This document shows positions 23,932 through 35,763 of a stretch of DNA of 36,109 bases, piece by piece. How positions within the stretch are numbered: the stretch's first letter is position 1; each line of letters opens with the position of its first letter. The DNA lies in NCBI GenBank assembly GCA_019683615.1, contig JADGIC010000006.1, forward strand, positions 1-36,109, given 5' to 3'. A program made the position numbers and the translations under genes. The notes beneath the pieces were generated by a model. The model was not told the origin of the DNA, searched no databases, and saw nothing but the letters and a program-made list of their open reading frames with translations. This stretch comes from Alicyclobacillaceae bacterium. Its GTDB lineage: Bacteria > Bacillota > Bacilli > Alicyclobacillales > Alicyclobacillaceae.

Positions 23932-24474
23932 TTAGGACCGCCGGAACGGCATGCCCATCAGGGTCAAGAGCGCACGCGCTTCCTCGTCCGTCTTCGCGGT
24001 GGTCACGATGACCACTTCCAGACCGCGGACTTTGTCCACTTTATCGTAATCGATCTCTGGAAAGATCAGTTGTTCCCGCAATCCGAGTGTGTAGTTCCCC
24101 CGACCATCGAACGACTTCGGCGACACGCCCCGGAAGTCCCGCACCCGCGGCAGCGCCACGTTCATCAGCTTGTCGAGGAAGTGGTACATCCTCTCGCCGC
24201 GCAACGTGACCATCGCCCCGATTGGCATCCCCTGGCGGACCCGAAACTGCGCAATCGACTTCTTCGCCCGGGTCACGACGGGCTTCTGCCCGGAGATTTG
24301 CATCAGGTCGTTGACCGCGGCGTCAATCACCTTTGGGTTTTGTGTAGCCTCGCCCAGCCCCATGTTCAGCACGACTTTCTCGATCCGCGGCACCTGCATC
24401 ACGGATTTGTAGGAGAACTGCTTCATCAGCTCGCCCACGACATGGTTCTCATAGTGCTCCCGCAAGCGGCTCAC
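23932..24474 (-). CDS. rplE: 50S ribosomal protein L5
   Basis: L5 has 180 residues and binds 5S rRNA, forming the central protuberance. [19 protein letters not shown] and [20 protein letters not shown] are typical, as is the C-terminal [20 protein letters not shown]. The start is GTG 24474, preceded by GGAGGG. It lies 24 bp after rplX. Confidence 0.97.
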   Translation of the reverse strand: MSRLREHYENHVVGELMKQFSYKSVMQVPRIEKVVLNMGLGEATQNPKVIDAAVNDLMQISGQKPVVTRAKKSIAQFRVRQGMPIGAMVTLRGERMYHFLDKLMNVALPRVRDFRGVSPKSFDGRGNYTLGLREQLIFPEIDYDKVDKVRGLEVVIVTTAKTDEEARALLTLMGMPFRRS

Positions 24475-24498
24475 GTCGGTGTCCCTCCTTTCACCTGG

Positions 24499-24822
24499 CT
24501 ACTGGTCAATCACTTCGCCAGACTTTTTCGCATACCGCACCTTGCGGCCGTCCTCCAGGAACTTGTAGCCCACGCGGGTGGGTTCGCCCGTCTTCGGATC
24601 GGCGAGCATCACTTTCGAGACGTGCAAAGGCGCCTCCTTTTCAATGATGCCGCCCTCCGGATGCTTCGGGTTCGGTTTCGTGTGCCGCTTCACGATGTTG
24701 ACACCTTCTACCACGACCCGCTGTTCTTTCGGGAACACCTTCAACACGCGCCCCGTCTTGGACTTGTCCTTGCCGCTAATCACGACCACCTTGTCGCCCT
24801 GTTTGATCTTCAGCTTCGGCAC
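24499..24822 (-). CDS. rplX: 50S ribosomal protein L24
   Basis: L24 has 107 residues, an assembly initiator near the exit tunnel. It carries a KOW motif ([20 protein letters not shown]) and the [12 protein letters not shown] segment. The GTG at 24822 has AAGGAGG 8 bp upstream; another in-frame GTG at 24831 lies within that site and is rejected. It lies 35 bp after rplN. Confidence 0.95.
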   Translation of the reverse strand: MPKLKIKQGDKVVVISGKDKSKTGRVLKVFPKEQRVVVEGVNIVKRHTKPNPKHPEGGIIEKEAPLHVSKVMLADPKTGEPTRVGYKFLEDGRKVRYAKKSGEVIDQ

Positions 24823-24857
24823 CGCTTGCACCTCCTTTTGCTCTCGGGCTCAGGTCG

Positions 24858-25226
24858 TCACAGGACTTCCGGGGCCAGCGAGATGATCTTCATGAAATCC
24901 CGGTCCCGCAACTCCCTTGCCACCGGGCCGAAGATGCGGGTGCCGCGGGGGCTTTTGTCCTCGCGGATGATGACGGCCGCGTTCTCGTCAAAGCGGATGT
25001 ATGTGCCATCCTCGCGGCGCACCCCTCTGCGCGTCCGCACAATCACCGCTTTCACCACGTCGCCCTTCTTGACAACGCCACCGGGTGTCGCGCTTTTCAC
25101 GGAGGCCACAATGATGTCTCCGATGTTCGCCGTCTTCCGGTTGGAGCCGCCCAACACGCGAAAACACATGATCTCCTTTGCGCCCGTGTTGTCCGCAACT
25201 GTCAATCTCGTCTGAGGTTGAATCAC
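24858..25226 (-). CDS. rplN: 50S ribosomal protein L14
   Basis: L14 has 122 residues and forms an intersubunit bridge with 16S rRNA. It begins [20 protein letters not shown]. The motifs [19 protein letters not shown] and [20 protein letters not shown] are intact. The start is GTG 25226, 18 bp after rpsQ. The gene is normal in length and spacing for this block. Confidence 0.97.
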   Translation of the reverse strand: MIQPQTRLTVADNTGAKEIMCFRVLGGSNRKTANIGDIIVASVKSATPGGVVKKGDVVKAVIVRTRRGVRREDGTYIRFDENAAVIIREDKSPRGTRIFGPVARELRDRDFMKIISLAPEVL

Positions 25227-25244
25227 GCCGATGCCTCCCTTCCC

Positions 25245-25505
25245 TTACACGATTTCGGCGCGTTCAATGATCTCCACCAAGCGCCACCGCTTCTCCTTCG
25301 ACAACGGCCGCGTCTCCATAATCCTCACCGTGTCGCCCACGCGCGCCTCGTTGTTCTCATCGTGCGCCTTAAACTTCTTCGTCCGGCGGACGGTCTTGCC
25401 GTACAACGGGTGCAGCTTGTGCTCTTCGACGGCGACCACGATGGTTTTGTCCATCTTGTCGCTGACCACTTTGCCGATGCGGACCTTGCGGAAATTCCGC
25501 TCCAA
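25245..25505 (-). CDS. rpsQ: 30S ribosomal protein S17
   Basis: S17 has 86 residues, an OB-fold primary binder of 16S rRNA. The core [20 protein letters not shown] and the middle [20 protein letters not shown] are diagnostic. The start is TTG 25505, 8 bp after GGAGG; in-frame ATG 25523 and GTG 25514 precede or overlap that site and would add residues outside the family. It is 14 bp after rpmC. Confidence 0.93.
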   Translation of the reverse strand: MERNFRKVRIGKVVSDKMDKTIVVAVEEHKLHPLYGKTVRRTKKFKAHDENNEARVGDTVRIMETRPLSKEKRWRLVEIIERAEIV

Positions 25506-25519
25506 CCCCGACACCTCCT

Positions 25520-25717
25520 TCATCCAATGCCAAGTTCACGCTGCTTCAGGATGGTCTTGGCACGGGCAATGTCCTTCCTCACCTGGCGAATGCGCATCGG
25601 GTTTTCCAACTGCCCCGTTGCAAGCTGGAACCGCAGGTTGAACAATTCGTCCTTCAGTTGGTCGATCCGCCGCTCAATCTCTTCGCTGGACAGCTGGCGC
25701 AGCTCACTGGCCTTCAT
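25520..25717 (-). CDS. rpmC: 50S ribosomal protein L29
   Basis: L29 has 65 residues, two long helices at the tunnel exit, where it is part of the docking site for nascent-chain factors. It begins [18 protein letters not shown], with [20 protein letters not shown] in the middle. ATG 25717 lies inside the end of rplP (14-bp overlap), so translation is probably coupled. Confidence 0.96.
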   Translation of the reverse strand: MKASELRQLSSEEIERRIDQLKDELFNLRFQLATGQLENPMRIRQVRKDIARAKTILKQRELGIG

Positions 25718-26141
25718 CGGATTCACCACCCACATCTTCCCGAACGACAAAGCGCGTCTTGATGGGGAGTTTGTGCGAAGCCAGGCGCATCGCTTCGCGC
25801 GCCACTTCTTCGCTGACACCGCCCAGCTCAAACAGGATTCGACCGGGTTTCACGACAGCCACCCATTTTTCCGGCGACCCTTTACCGCTCCCCATTCGCG
25901 TTTCCGCTGGTTTTTGCGTGACCGGCTTGCTTGGGAAGATCTTAATCCACACCTTTCCGCCGCGCCGGATGTAACGAGTCATGGCGATACGGGCCGCCTC
26001 AATCTGACGGTTCGTGACCCAGGCCGGCTCCAGCGCTTGCAGCCCGTACTCGCCGAAGGTCACCTCGTTGCCGCCCTTCGACGCGCCGGTCAAACGACCG
26101 CGATGCTCCTTCCGAAACTTGACGCGCTTGGGCATCAACAT
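25704..26141 (-). CDS. rplP: 50S ribosomal protein L16
   Basis: L16 has 145 residues and supports the A-site tRNA and the central protuberance. The N-terminus [19 protein letters not shown] matches the Bacillus form, so ATG 26141 (GGGGGT 8 bp upstream) is chosen over the ATG 6 bp later. [20 protein letters not shown] and [19 protein letters not shown] are family landmarks. It is 2 bp after rpsC. Confidence 0.96.
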   Translation of the reverse strand: MLMPKRVKFRKEHRGRLTGASKGGNEVTFGEYGLQALEPAWVTNRQIEAARIAMTRYIRRGGKVWIKIFPSKPVTQKPAETRMGSGKGSPEKWVAVVKPGRILFELGGVSEEVAREAMRLASHKLPIKTRFVVREDVGGESDEGQ

Positions 26142-26143
26142 GG

Positions 26144-26809
26144 TTACTTACCCCCTTCTTCGGCGCCTCGCCGGGCCCGCTGCGGCAGAACCTCCCCGCG
26201 GTAAATCCAGACCTTGACGCCGATTCGCCCGTATGTCGTGTGCGCCTCCGCAAGTGCGTAGTCGATGTCCGCGCGCAGCGTGTGCAACGGGACGGTCCCT
26301 TCCGCGTAACCTTCTGTACGGGCAATTTCCGCCCCGCCGAGGCGACCGGACACCTGGACGCGCACGCCTTTCGCGCCTGCCCGCATCGTCCGTTGGATGG
26401 CTTGCTTCATGGCGCGCCGGAACGATACGCGCCGCTCCAACTGCTGTGCAATGTTCTCCGCCACCAGGATGGCGCACAGATCGGGTTGTTTGATCTCGGA
26501 GATGGAGATGTGCACCCGCTTGCCCGTCAGCGCAGCCAATTGGTTGCGCAGCGCGTCCACCTCCGTACCGCCTTTGCCGATGACCATCCCCGGTTTTGCC
26601 GTGTGAATGGTGACGTTCAGCCGGTTGGCAGCTCGCTCAATGTCCACCGACGCAACTGCGGCGTCCTTGAGCCGCTTGAAGATGTAGTTCCGAATCCGCA
26701 GGTCTTCGTGCAACAGGTCCGCGTAATCCTTCTTGCCGGCGAACCACTTCGACTCCCAATCGCGGATGATGCCAATGCGCAGGCCGACCGGATTCACCTT
26801 TTGGCCCAT
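26144..26809 (-). CDS. rpsC: 30S ribosomal protein S3
   Basis: S3 has 221 residues and forms part of the mRNA entry helicase ring with S4 and S5. [20 protein letters not shown] starts the N-terminal region. A KH domain ([15 protein letters not shown]) and the C-terminal domain with [20 protein letters not shown] follow. It starts at ATG 26809, 6 bp after rplV. Confidence 0.97.
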   Translation of the reverse strand: MGQKVNPVGLRIGIIRDWESKWFAGKKDYADLLHEDLRIRNYIFKRLKDAAVASVDIERAANRLNVTIHTAKPGMVIGKGGTEVDALRNQLAALTGKRVHISISEIKQPDLCAILVAENIAQQLERRVSFRRAMKQAIQRTMRAGAKGVRVQVSGRLGGAEIARTEGYAEGTVPLHTLRADIDYALAEAHTTYGRIGVKVWIYRGEVLPQRARRGAEEGGK

Positions 26810-26815
26810 TCCGGC

Positions 26816-27166
26816 TTATCCCTCCTTCTTTTCGGCCACCACCACGGTGATGTGGCTGGTGCGCTTCAGGATGCTGAAGGCCCTACCTTGCGCCCGCGGG
26901 TGAAACCGCTTCAGCGTCGGGCCCGGGTTCACGTAAATTTCTTTGATGTACAAGCGATCCGCATTCATGTTGTGGTTGTTCTCCGCGTTCGCGATCGCAG
27001 AGCGCAAGACCTTCTCCACCACGGGAGAGGCGCCGCGCGGCGTGTGCCGGAGAATGGCCAGGGCTTCGCCGACCCGTTTGCCCCGGATCAGGTCCACCAC
27101 CAGTCGCACCTTGCGCGGCGCGATGCGGATGTAGCGAGCGACCGCACGTGTCTGGGTTGCCTCCAT
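26816..27166 (-). CDS. rplV: 50S ribosomal protein L22
   Basis: L22 has 116 residues; its beta-hairpin lines the exit tunnel near the macrolide site. [19 protein letters not shown] and the hairpin region [20 protein letters not shown] are intact. ATG 27166 lies 7 bp after GGAGG; an adjacent upstream GTG (27169) is possible but less well placed. It is 82 bp after rpsS. Confidence 0.96.
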   Translation of the reverse strand: MEATQTRAVARYIRIAPRKVRLVVDLIRGKRVGEALAILRHTPRGASPVVEKVLRSAIANAENNHNMNADRLYIKEIYVNPGPTLKRFHPRAQGRAFSILKRTSHITVVVAEKKEG

Positions 27167-27248
27167 CACATTCCCTCCTCTTCGTCCAGACGGACCGATT
27201 CACGCGCCTTGAACGGACCGCACCCGTGCAGCCGGCAAGCGCCTGCGC

Positions 27249-27530
27249 TCACCGCGACCGTGACGTTCGCTCGTCGCCCGCGTGGCCCTTGAACGTCCGC
27301 GTTGGCGCAAATTCACCCAGCTTGTGACCGACCATGTCCTCCGTCACGTACACAGGGACGTGTTTACGGCCGTCGTGTACTGCAAACGTATGGCCGACGA
27401 ACTGCGGAAAGATGGTCGAACGGCGGGACCACGTCTTGATCACCCGCTTCTCCCCCGTCCGGTTCATCTCCTCGACTTTCTTCAATAGGTATGCATCGCA
27501 AAACGGCCCCTTCTTCAGGGAGCGCCCCAT
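27249..27530 (-). CDS. rpsS: 30S ribosomal protein S19
   Basis: S19 has 93 residues and sits in the 30S head with S13. [20 protein letters not shown] at the start and the C-terminal [18 protein letters not shown] are diagnostic. ATG 27530 has GGAGG upstream. The 105-bp gap between rplB and rpsS holds nothing I can identify. Confidence 0.97.
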   Translation of the reverse strand: MGRSLKKGPFCDAYLLKKVEEMNRTGEKRVIKTWSRRSTIFPQFVGHTFAVHDGRKHVPVYVTEDMVGHKLGEFAPTRTFKGHAGDERTSRSR

Positions 27531-27635
27531 GTGCTGACAACCTCCTTCCTTGGCCCGGGTGTCATCTGGAATCCCCTTCGGCACCGACAGGCGAAACGGC
27601 CTCACGCGCCTTGTCGTCCGTGAACGTGCCGTGCG

Positions 27636-28466
27636 TCAACCTTTGCGGCTGCGGATGATATATTTGTTGGACAGCTTGTTCTTCTTCCGCGTCTTCTTGC
27701 CCAGCGTTGGTTTACCCCACGGCGTGACCGGCGACTTGCGGCCGATAGGCGCCTTGCCCTCGCCACCGCCGTGCGGGTGGTCCACCGGGTTCATGACCAC
27801 GCCGCGCACCGTTGGCCTGCGCCCCAGCCAGCGCGAACGGCCGGCTTTGCCGAGGTTGATATTCTCGTGATCCAGGTTGCCGACTTGGCCGACCGTCGCC
27901 CGGCACTCCAACCGAATCAGCCGCACCTCGCCAGACGCCAGGCGCACCTGTGCGTAATCGCCTTCTTTGGCCATCAGCTGTGCGGCTGCGCCCGCGGCCC
28001 GCACCAACTGGCCGCCTTTGCCCGGCTGCAACTCGATGTTGTGGATCACGGTACCGACCGGGATGTTCGCCAGCGGCAGCGCATTCCCCGGGCGAATGTC
28101 CGCTGTCGGGCCGGACATCACAGTGTCGCCCACCTGCAGTCCCGCCGGCGCGATAATGTATCGTTTCTCCCCATCCCTGTAGTGTAACAGTGCGATACGG
28201 GCGGATCGGTTCGGGTCGTACTCGATGGTCGCGACCTTTGCAGGAATGCCGTCTTTGTCGCGCTTGAAATCGATGATCCGGTACATGCGTTTGTGCCCGC
28301 CGCCGTGGTGCCGCACGGTGATGCGGCCCTGATTGTTGCGCCCCGCCCGCTTGCGCAGCGGGACCAGCAACGATTTCTCCGGCTTGTCCGTCGTGATCTC
28401 CTCGAACGTGGAGACCGACATAAATCGCCGTCCAGGTGACGTCGGGCGGTATTTTCGAATGCCCAA
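27636..28466 (-). CDS. rplB: 50S ribosomal protein L2
   Basis: L2 has 276 residues and is needed for subunit joining and peptidyl transfer. Signatures include [19 protein letters not shown] and [20 protein letters not shown], whose His lies close to the catalytic centre. The start is TTG 28466, with GAAGGAGG upstream; no ATG or GTG nearby would match the family N-terminus [13 protein letters not shown]. It is 54 bp after rplW. Confidence 0.97.
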   Translation of the reverse strand: MGIRKYRPTSPGRRFMSVSTFEEITTDKPEKSLLVPLRKRAGRNNQGRITVRHHGGGHKRMYRIIDFKRDKDGIPAKVATIEYDPNRSARIALLHYRDGEKRYIIAPAGLQVGDTVMSGPTADIRPGNALPLANIPVGTVIHNIELQPGKGGQLVRAAGAAAQLMAKEGDYAQVRLASGEVRLIRLECRATVGQVGNLDHENINLGKAGRSRWLGRRPTVRGVVMNPVDHPHGGGEGKAPIGRKSPVTPWGKPTLGKKTRKKNKLSNKYIIRSRKG

Positions 28467-28520
28467 GTGTCAGACCTCCTTCTTCGTGCCCTGCCAGCCA
28501 GTCCGTCCTCGGAATCCCTG

Positions 28521-28808
28521 TCAGGACTCGCCGAAGAACTCTATCGGCTTGGAGTCGGCCGTCAATGTCACGATGGCCTTCTTTCGCTCCGGGGTTTGCC
28601 CGACAAACCGCCCCACGCGCTTCTGCTTGCCCGGCACCCGCATCGTATTAACCTTCTCCACCTTTACACCGAACAGCTTTTCGACAGCCTGGCGAATCTC
28701 GACTTTGTTGGCCCGCTTGTCGACTTCGAACACGTACTTTCGCTGCTCCATCATCTCGGTGGAACTCTCCGTGATGATGGGCCTGCGAATCACATCCCGC
28801 GGATCCAT
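28521..28808 (-). CDS. rplW: 50S ribosomal protein L23
   Basis: L23 has 95 residues, at the tunnel exit, where it docks trigger factor and [23 protein letters not shown], with [19 protein letters not shown], is typical. ATG 28808 directly follows the rplD TAA (28809-28811) with no gap, so translation is probably coupled. Confidence 0.97.
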   Translation of the reverse strand: MDPRDVIRRPIITESSTEMMEQRKYVFEVDKRANKVEIRQAVEKLFGVKVEKVNTMRVPGKQKRVGRFVGQTPERKKAIVTLTADSKPIEFFGES

Positions 28809-29429
28809 TTAAGCGAACACCTCCTCCACCTTCGCCACGGCGTCCCGCGTGATGACCAAATGGTCGTGGCGGAGCAGGTCGTAGACGTTGATGCCGTTCG
28901 CATCCACGTACGTGAGGCCGGGGATGTTGCGCGACGCGAGCATCGGCACCGTCTGTTTGGTGGCATCGACAATCAACGCCTTGTCGAGGTCAAACCGCTT
29001 CATGAACGCCGCCATGTGCTTCGTCTTCATCTCCGGCAATTCGAGCCGGTCGAGGACAATGATTTTGCCGTCGCCCACCTTGGCGGACAGTGCGCTGTAC
29101 AACGCCTGGCGGCGGACCTTTTTCGGCAACCGATATTTGTAGCTGCGCGGCGTCGGTCCGAACACTACGCCGCCGCCCTTCCACTGCGGCGCCCGGATGC
29201 TGCCTTGGCGCGCGCGGCCGGTGCCTTTTTGCCGCCATGGCTTGCGCCCGCCGCCGCGAACCTCCGAGCGTCCTTTCACCTTGTGTGTACCGCGCCGCAT
29301 GCCGGCGAGGTACATCAATACCACTTCGTGCATCAGGTCCGGGCGCACCGGTGCGGCGAACAACTGATCGTTCAGTTCCATTTCATCCACTTGTTGCCCG
29401 GACATGTTGTAAACTGCGACTTTCGGCAT
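28809..29429 (-). CDS. rplD: 50S ribosomal protein L4
   Basis: L4 has 206 residues; its long loop reaches the exit tunnel. The loop motif [20 protein letters not shown] is intact and lacks the changes known to give macrolide resistance near the KGTGRAR tip. In enterobacteria L4 regulates its own operon; Bacillales are not known to do so. ATG 29429 is 26 bp after rplC. Confidence 0.97.
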   Translation of the reverse strand: MPKVAVYNMSGQQVDEMELNDQLFAAPVRPDLMHEVVLMYLAGMRRGTHKVKGRSEVRGGGRKPWRQKGTGRARQGSIRAPQWKGGGVVFGPTPRSYKYRLPKKVRRQALYSALSAKVGDGKIIVLDRLELPEMKTKHMAAFMKRFDLDKALIVDATKQTVPMLASRNIPGLTYVDANGINVYDLLRHDHLVITRDAVAKVEEVFA

Positions 29430-29455
29430 CTGTCTCCGCCTCCTTTCCCGTCGAA

Positions 29456-30085
29456 CTAGCCGTTCGCCTTGATGGCCGAACGCACGGTGACGAATGAATT
29501 CCGGGGACCCGGCACAGACCCTTTCACCAACAGCAGATTCCGTTCTGCATCGACACGCACGACCTGCAGGTTCTGCACCGTCGTCCGTTCACCGCCCATC
29601 CGGCCTGCCATTGTTTGACCCTTGAACACACGGTTTGGGGCAATCGACCCGAGCGATCCCACTCCGCGGTGGTACTTCGAGCCGTGAGACATCGGTCCGC
29701 GCGACTGGTTGTGCCGCTTGATGGGCCCGGCGTATCCTTTCCCTTTCGACACCCCAATCACGTCGACCAACTCTCCCGGCTGGAAGAGCTCGACCGTCAC
29801 CTGCTGGCCAACCTCGTAGGCGTTGAGGTCCACACCGCGCACCTCGCGCACGTACCGCTTCGCCCCGGTGTTTGCTTTCGCCGCATGCCCCAGTTCAGGC
29901 TTGGTCGCCCGCCGCGGCTTTTTGTCACCAAAGCCCAGTTGAATCGCCTCATAACCGTCGGTTTCCACCGTCTTTTTCTGAAGCACCACGCAAGGGCCTG
30001 CTTGGATGACCGTGACTGGTACTACCACGCCATCTTCCGTGAACACCTGAGTCATTCCGAGTTTTCGGCCCAGGATCCCTTTCAT
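29456..30085 (-). CDS. rplC: 50S ribosomal protein L3
   Basis: L3 has 209 residues; its central extension touches the peptidyl transferase centre. [19 protein letters not shown] and [20 protein letters not shown] are diagnostic. ATG 30085 has GGGAGGTG upstream; the longer in-frame extension to 30136 has no family match. The 117-bp gap before it, after rpsJ, contains a clear stem-loop. Confidence 0.97.
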   Translation of the reverse strand: MKGILGRKLGMTQVFTEDGVVVPVTVIQAGPCVVLQKKTVETDGYEAIQLGFGDKKPRRATKPELGHAAKANTGAKRYVREVRGVDLNAYEVGQQVTVELFQPGELVDVIGVSKGKGYAGPIKRHNQSRGPMSHGSKYHRGVGSLGSIAPNRVFKGQTMAGRMGGERTTVQNLQVVRVDAERNLLLVKGSVPGPRNSFVTVRSAIKANG

Positions 30086-30143
30086 GGACGCACCTCCCCG
30101 TTTCCCGGCCGCCGCCCGGCACTGCCGCGACGCCACCGGGTTT

Positions 30144-30169
30144 CAGTCGCCTTGGCAGCAAGGCAACTG
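30144..30169 (-). other. Stem-loop in the rpsJ-rplC gap
   Basis: On minus, CAGTTGCCTTG (30169-30159) pairs with CAAGGCGACTG (30154-30144) over a CTGC loop: an 11-bp stem with one G-T wobble. It lies 59 bp before the rplC start and has no U tract. It could tune rplC translation, be an attenuator, or be an RNA processing site. Confidence 0.55.
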
Positions 30170-30202
30170 TGCCACGCATATCACACCGAACCGCACAGAC
30201 GG

Positions 30203-30511
30203 TCACAGTTTAATTTCGATGTCCACACCCGAGGGCAGATCCAGCCGCATCAACGCATCCACCGTCTGCGGCGTAGCGTTGAGGATGTCAATCAGCCGCT
30301 TGTGCGTGCGCATCTCGAACTGTTCGCGGGAATCCTTGTACTTGTGCGGCGCGCGCAAAATTGTGTACACCGTGCGGTCCGTCGGCAACGGAATCGGACC
30401 GGACACATGCGCCCCGGACCGGCGTGCGGTCTCGACAATCTTCTCCGCGGATTGATCCAGAACCTGGTGGTCGTACGCCTTCAGCCGGATCCGGATCTTC
30501 TGCCTGGCCAT
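30203..30511 (-). CDS. rpsJ: 30S ribosomal protein S10
   Basis: S10 has 102 residues and is also NusE, a partner in transcription-translation coupling and antitermination. [20 protein letters not shown] starts it, and the tip loop ([20 protein letters not shown]) is normal. ATG 30511 follows a GGGGGG-type site. It opens the S10 operon, about 125 nt downstream of the promoter at 30643-30671. Confidence 0.97.
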   Translation of the reverse strand: MARQKIRIRLKAYDHQVLDQSAEKIVETARRSGAHVSGPIPLPTDRTVYTILRAPHKYKDSREQFEMRTHKRLIDILNATPQTVDALMRLDLPSGVDIEIKL

Positions 30512-30642
30512 ATGTTTCCCCCCTTCACGTTCGCCCGCTGAACTGGACCTGCTCTGCGGAAATTTCCCTCATCGGTGCCCCATATGGCCACGGACACATG
30601 AGCAACCTTCCGCTTCATCGCCGTTGAAGGCCAACAGTCGCA

Positions 30643-30671
30643 ATTATACTTGAGCTAGCTACACAACACAA
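30643..30671 (-). promoter_or_regulatory. Promoter of the S10-spc-alpha ribosomal operon
   Basis: Minus strand: TTGTGT (30671-30666), 17-bp spacer, TATAAT (30648-30643), a perfect -10 with a moderate -35. It is in an A/T-rich island between tuf and rpsJ. Transcription would begin near 30636, leaving a leader of about 125 nt, in which GCGGAA and TTCCGC could pair. Confidence 0.72.
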
Positions 30672-30723
30672 GATGCATTTCCTGTCCCATCAGCTCGCCA
30701 GTGCCCGTCGGCGGTGCCAGACG

Positions 30724-30758
30724 GCAGGAGAGGCGAAGCCCAGCTTCGCCTCTCCTGC
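30724..30758 (-). terminator. Perfect 16-bp inverted repeat after tuf
   Basis: GCAGGAGAGGCGAAGC (30724-30739), CCA loop, GCTTCGCCTCTCCTGC (30743-30758). The stem has 16 bp with no mismatch. It begins 19 bp past the tuf stop on minus. There is no T tract after it, so it may be a Rho-independent-like terminator lacking a tail, a 3'-end stabiliser, or a processing site. Confidence 0.6.
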
Positions 30759-30776
30759 ACCCAACCCAGATTCACG

Positions 30777-31964
<1,188 letters not shown>

Positions 31965-31984
31965 GCAGGTCTCACTCCTCTTCC

Positions 31985-34060
31985 TTATTCGCCCTTGCTC
32001 TTCGCCACAATCTCTTGGGCGATGTTTCTGGGTACCTCTTCATATGAGTGAAACTCCATGGAGAACGTCCCGCGTCCCTGCGTCCGAGAGCGGAGGTTCG
32101 TGGAGTACCCAAACATTTCCGCAAGCGGGACATAGCCCCGCACGACGCGCGCATTTGCGCGCGTGTCCATCCCTTCGATGCGGCCCCGGCGGGAGTTCAG
32201 GTCCCCAATGATGTCGCCCATATACTCCTCAGGCACGGTGACCTCCACCTTCATGATGGGTTCCAGGAGAACCGGCCCCGCCTTCGCCGCGCCCGCTTTG
32301 AGCGCCATCGATCCGGCGATCTTGAACGCCATCTCCGAGGAGTCGACGTCATGGTACGATCCGTCGTAGAGGGTGACCTTCACGTCGACCATCGGGTACC
32401 CGGCCAGCACGCCGGTTTGCATCGCTTCCTGAATACCTTCGTCGACCGCCGGGATGTACTCCTTCGGAATCGCGCCGCCGACAATCTTGTTTTCGAACAC
32501 GTACCCTTGGCCCCGCTCAAGCGGCTCCAAAATGATTTTGACATGACCGTATTGGCCGCGACCACCGGACTGCCGGACGAACCGCCCCTCCTGGTCGACC
32601 CGTTGCGTAATCGTCTCGCGATAGGCGACCTGAGGTTGGCCGACGTTGCACTCCACCTTGAACTCACGCCGCAGCCGGTCGACAATGATCTCAAGGTGCA
32701 GCTCGCCCATGCCCTCAATGATGGTTTGGCCGGTCTCCGGATCGGTGTGCGTCCGGAACGTCGGGTCTTCTTCCGTCAACTTGCTGAGGGCAATCCCCAG
32801 CTTATCCTGGTCCGCTTTCGTCTTCGGCTCGATGGAGACGGCAATGACTGGGTCGGGAAACTCCATCGATTCCAGGATGACCGGGTTCTTCTCGTCGCAC
32901 AGCGTGTCGCCGGTGGTGGTATCCTTCAGGCCGACAGCGGCGGCGATGTCGCCCGCATAGACCATGTCGATTTCCTCGCGGTGGTTCGCGTGCATCTGCA
33001 TGATCCGGCCAATCCGCTCGCGTTTGCCCTTGGTCGAGTTGAGCACGTAAGATCCGCTGGACAGCGTGCCGGAGTAGACCCGGAAGAACGCCAGCTTGCC
33101 GACGAACGGATCGGCCATGATTTTAAACGCCAGCGCCGCGAACGGTTCGTCGTCGCTGGAATGCCGCTCGACAGTCTCGCCCGCCAGGTTCACGCCCTTA
33201 ATGGCCGGCACGTCGAGCGGAGAGGGCAGGTAGTCGACCACCGCGTCCAACATCGGTTGAACACCTTTATTCCGGTAGGACGATCCGCACAGCACCGGAA
33301 ACAGCTGAACGGAACACGTCCCTTTGCGGATGGCCCGCTTCAGCTCCGGAACAGTGATCTCCTCGCCTTCGAGGTACTTGATCATCAGCTCCTCGTCGAC
33401 TTCAGCCGCCGCCTCAATGAGCTCGGTCCGGTACTTTTGGACGAGTTCCTTCATATCTTCCGGAACCGCGATCTCTTCTGAGCGCGTTCCCAGGTCGTCG
33501 GTATAGATGATGGCCTTTTCCTCAACCAGGTCGACCATCCCGACGAACGAGTCTTCGGCGCCAATCGGCAGTTGGATGGGGACCGCCTTCGCCCCCAAGC
33601 GAGTCCGCATCTGTTCGACGCAGCCGAGGAAATCCGCGCCAACGATGTCCATCTTGTTCACATACGCGATGCGCGGAACCCCGTACTTGTCAGCCTGTCG
33701 CCATACGGTCTCGGACTGCGGCTCCACGCCACCTTTGGCGTCGAATATCCCGCACGCTCCGTCCAACACGCGCAGAGAACGCTCCACCTCAACCGTGAAG
33801 TCCACGTGGCCCGGTGTGTCAATGATGTTGATGCGGTGACCTTTCCATTGAGCGGTGGTCGCAGCGGACGTGATGGTGATACCGCGTTCCTGCTCCTGCA
33901 CCATCCAGTCCATCGTCGCATTCCCTTCGTGCACTTCGCCAATCTTGTGCACGCGCCCTGTGTAGAACAACACCCGCTCAGTGGTCGTCGTCTTCCCGGC
34001 GTCAATATGCGCGATGATCCCTATATTCCGGGTCTTCTCCAATGGGAACTGGCGCGGCAA
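31985..34060 (-). CDS. fusA: Elongation factor G
   Basis: EF-G drives translocation of tRNA and mRNA. The product has 691 residues (692 in B. subtilis). The G domain contains AHIDAGKTT and DTPGHVDF, followed by domains II to V, with the domain IV region around [13 protein letters not shown]. The start is TTG 34060, with GGAGGG upstream, and the family N-terminus [19 protein letters not shown] follows. It lies between rpsG and tuf with short gaps (40 and 20 bp). Confidence 0.98.
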   Translation of the reverse strand: MPRQFPLEKTRNIGIIAHIDAGKTTTTERVLFYTGRVHKIGEVHEGNATMDWMVQEQERGITITSAATTAQWKGHRINIIDTPGHVDFTVEVERSLRVLDGACGIFDAKGGVEPQSETVWRQADKYGVPRIAYVNKMDIVGADFLGCVEQMRTRLGAKAVPIQLPIGAEDSFVGMVDLVEEKAIIYTDDLGTRSEEIAVPEDMKELVQKYRTELIEAAAEVDEELMIKYLEGEEITVPELKRAIRKGTCSVQLFPVLCGSSYRNKGVQPMLDAVVDYLPSPLDVPAIKGVNLAGETVERHSSDDEPFAALAFKIMADPFVGKLAFFRVYSGTLSSGSYVLNSTKGKRERIGRIMQMHANHREEIDMVYAGDIAAAVGLKDTTTGDTLCDEKNPVILESMEFPDPVIAVSIEPKTKADQDKLGIALSKLTEEDPTFRTHTDPETGQTIIEGMGELHLEIIVDRLRREFKVECNVGQPQVAYRETITQRVDQEGRFVRQSGGRGQYGHVKIILEPLERGQGYVFENKIVGGAIPKEYIPAVDEGIQEAMQTGVLAGYPMVDVKVTLYDGSYHDVDSSEMAFKIAGSMALKAGAAKAGPVLLEPIMKVEVTVPEEYMGDIIGDLNSRRGRIEGMDTRANARVVRGYVPLAEMFGYSTNLRSRTQGRGTFSMEFHSYEEVPRNIAQEIVAKSKGE

Positions 34061-34100
34061 GGAACACCCTCCTTCCTGTCAGGTTGCGGGTCTGCAGCAC

Positions 34101-34601
<501 letters not shown>

Positions 34602-34659
34602 TTACGCACGCGGCATTGACCGCTGCTTCGGACCGCCTCAGGCCACCGGCTCCGCCGGC

Positions 34660-34675
34660 GGCGGGCAAGCCCGCC
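34660..34675 (-). other. GC-rich hairpin between rpsL and rpsG
   Basis: GGCGGGC-AA-GCCCGCC is a perfect short palindrome inside the 170-bp gap between rpsL and rpsG, next to CCGGC-TCC-GCCGG. There is no U tract. The gap is wider than in B. subtilis and may hold a regulatory fold. Confidence 0.4.
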
Positions 34676-34741
34676 ACGGCGCCTCATTCGTCGGCCGGGA
34701 CACGCGGTGGACGTGCCGCGCATACCGGCCCGCAGCCTTGC

Positions 34742-35161
34742 TCAAGCCTTCTTCTTCGGCCGCTTGGCACCATACTTCGAACGACCCTGCATGCGGTCCT
34801 TCACACCTGCGGCGTCAAGGGTTCCGCGCACAATGTGGTAGCGCACACCCGGCAGGTCCTTGACACGGCCGCCCCGCACCAGCACCACAGAGTGTTCCTG
34901 CAGGTTGTGGCCAATCCCCGGGATGTATGCCGTGACCTCAATCTGGTTCGTCAGGCGCACACGCGCGTACTTCCGCAGCGCAGAGTTCGGTTTTTTCGGC
35001 GTCATCGTGCCAACGCGCGTGCAGACGCCGCGCTTCTGCGGCGCCGGCAGGTCCGTCTGCTCCTTTTCAAAGCTGTTGTACCCCTTCTGCAACGCCGGCG
35101 CTTTGGACTTTTTCAGAACCGGTTTGCGACCCTTGCGGATCAACTGATTGATAGTTGGCAC
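34742..35161 (-). CDS. rpsL: 30S ribosomal protein S12
   Basis: S12 has 139 residues and controls decoding accuracy. It begins [20 protein letters not shown]. The streptomycin-related loops [11 protein letters not shown] and [12 protein letters not shown] carry the wild-type lysines, so ordinary sensitivity would be expected at these positions. The C-terminal [13 protein letters not shown] is normal. The GTG at 35161 has AAGGGGTG upstream; the longer in-frame stretch to 35299 has no family match. Confidence 0.96.
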   Translation of the reverse strand: MPTINQLIRKGRKPVLKKSKAPALQKGYNSFEKEQTDLPAPQKRGVCTRVGTMTPKKPNSALRKYARVRLTNQIEVTAYIPGIGHNLQEHSVVLVRGGRVKDLPGVRYHIVRGTLDAAGVKDRMQGRSKYGAKRPKKKA

Positions 35162-35315
35162 AACCGCACCCCTTTCCGATATGTTCGCCTGCCGCGCGGC
35201 ATCATCGCGCCATTCCATGTCCACAGTGCCAGGCGGACCGCGGCGAAGTGCATACAGCCCGGCATCCGCAGCCGCCCGCCGCTGTGCGTACAATCCCAAT
35301 CTGATTCTCCCGGGT

Positions 35316-35567
35316 TCACTCTTCGATGATGGCGGCAGCCGCTGCCCCCACTCCGATGCCGCAGGCTTTCCCCAACTGTTTCATGGACTCCACCCACTCG
35401 ATCGTCACACCCTGATTCTGGGCGAGCGACACGATGGGATGAACAACCCGTTCGTCGGCGTCCTTGGCGACGTACACATGCTTCGCTGTCATCTGCTGCA
35501 GCGCCTTTGTCGTCTGGTTGCTCCCAATGGTCCGCTTCTTCGCCGTTCGAATGCGGTCTAGAGACAA
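35316..35567 (-). CDS. rplGB: L7Ae-family ribosomal protein (YbxF-like)
   Basis: The 83-residue protein belongs to the L7Ae/L30e kink-turn RNA-binding family; B. subtilis YbxF (82 residues) occupies the same place between rpoC and rps[21 protein letters not shown] and the C-terminal [15 protein letters not shown] are the family landmarks. The start is TTG 35567, 8 bp after GGGAGG; an ATG at 35600 lacks a ribosome site. The role in the ribosome remains unclear in the family. It is the first gene after the str promoter. Confidence 0.9.
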   Translation of the reverse strand: MSLDRIRTAKKRTIGSNQTTKALQQMTAKHVYVAKDADERVVHPIVSLAQNQGVTIEWVESMKQLGKACGIGVGAAAAAIIEE

Positions 35568-35619
35568 CGGAAGAGCCTCCCCCAGATTCCAGGACAGCAT
35601 GCGTAAGGCACACTTGATG

Positions 35620-35649
35620 ATTCTATCACCTGAGCGATCCGACTGTCAA
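35620..35649 (-). promoter_or_regulatory. Promoter of the str operon (rplGB-rpsL-rpsG-fusA-tuf)
   Basis: Minus strand: TTGACA (35649-35644), 18-bp spacer, TAGAAT (35625-35620). The -35 is perfect and the -10 is 5 of 6. It lies between rpoC and rplGB, about 52 bp upstream of the rplGB start codon. Confidence 0.75.
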
Positions 35650-35699
35650 CTTGCAGCCCGGCCAGCCACTGCCTCGCCGCCGGTGAAGGAGCGGGGAAG

Positions 35700-35726
35700 G
35701 AGCGGGCGCATGCGCGGCGCCCGCTC
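35700..35726 (-). terminator. Hairpin after rpoC
   Basis: GAGCGGGCGC (35700-35709) pairs with GCGCCCGCTC (35717-35726), 10 bp, 7-nt loop. It lies 37 bp past the rpoC stop. The following minus-strand bases (CTTCCCCG) are only weakly T-rich, so it is a probable but untypical terminator. Confidence 0.55.
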
Positions 35727-35763
35727 TGCCGGACTGCCGCCCATCCTGGCCGGCAGCGGCTGG

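Noticed and set aside
32048-33481. 477-codon plus-strand open frame opposite fusA
   Set aside because: It is a shadow of EF-G with no ribosome site or family motif.
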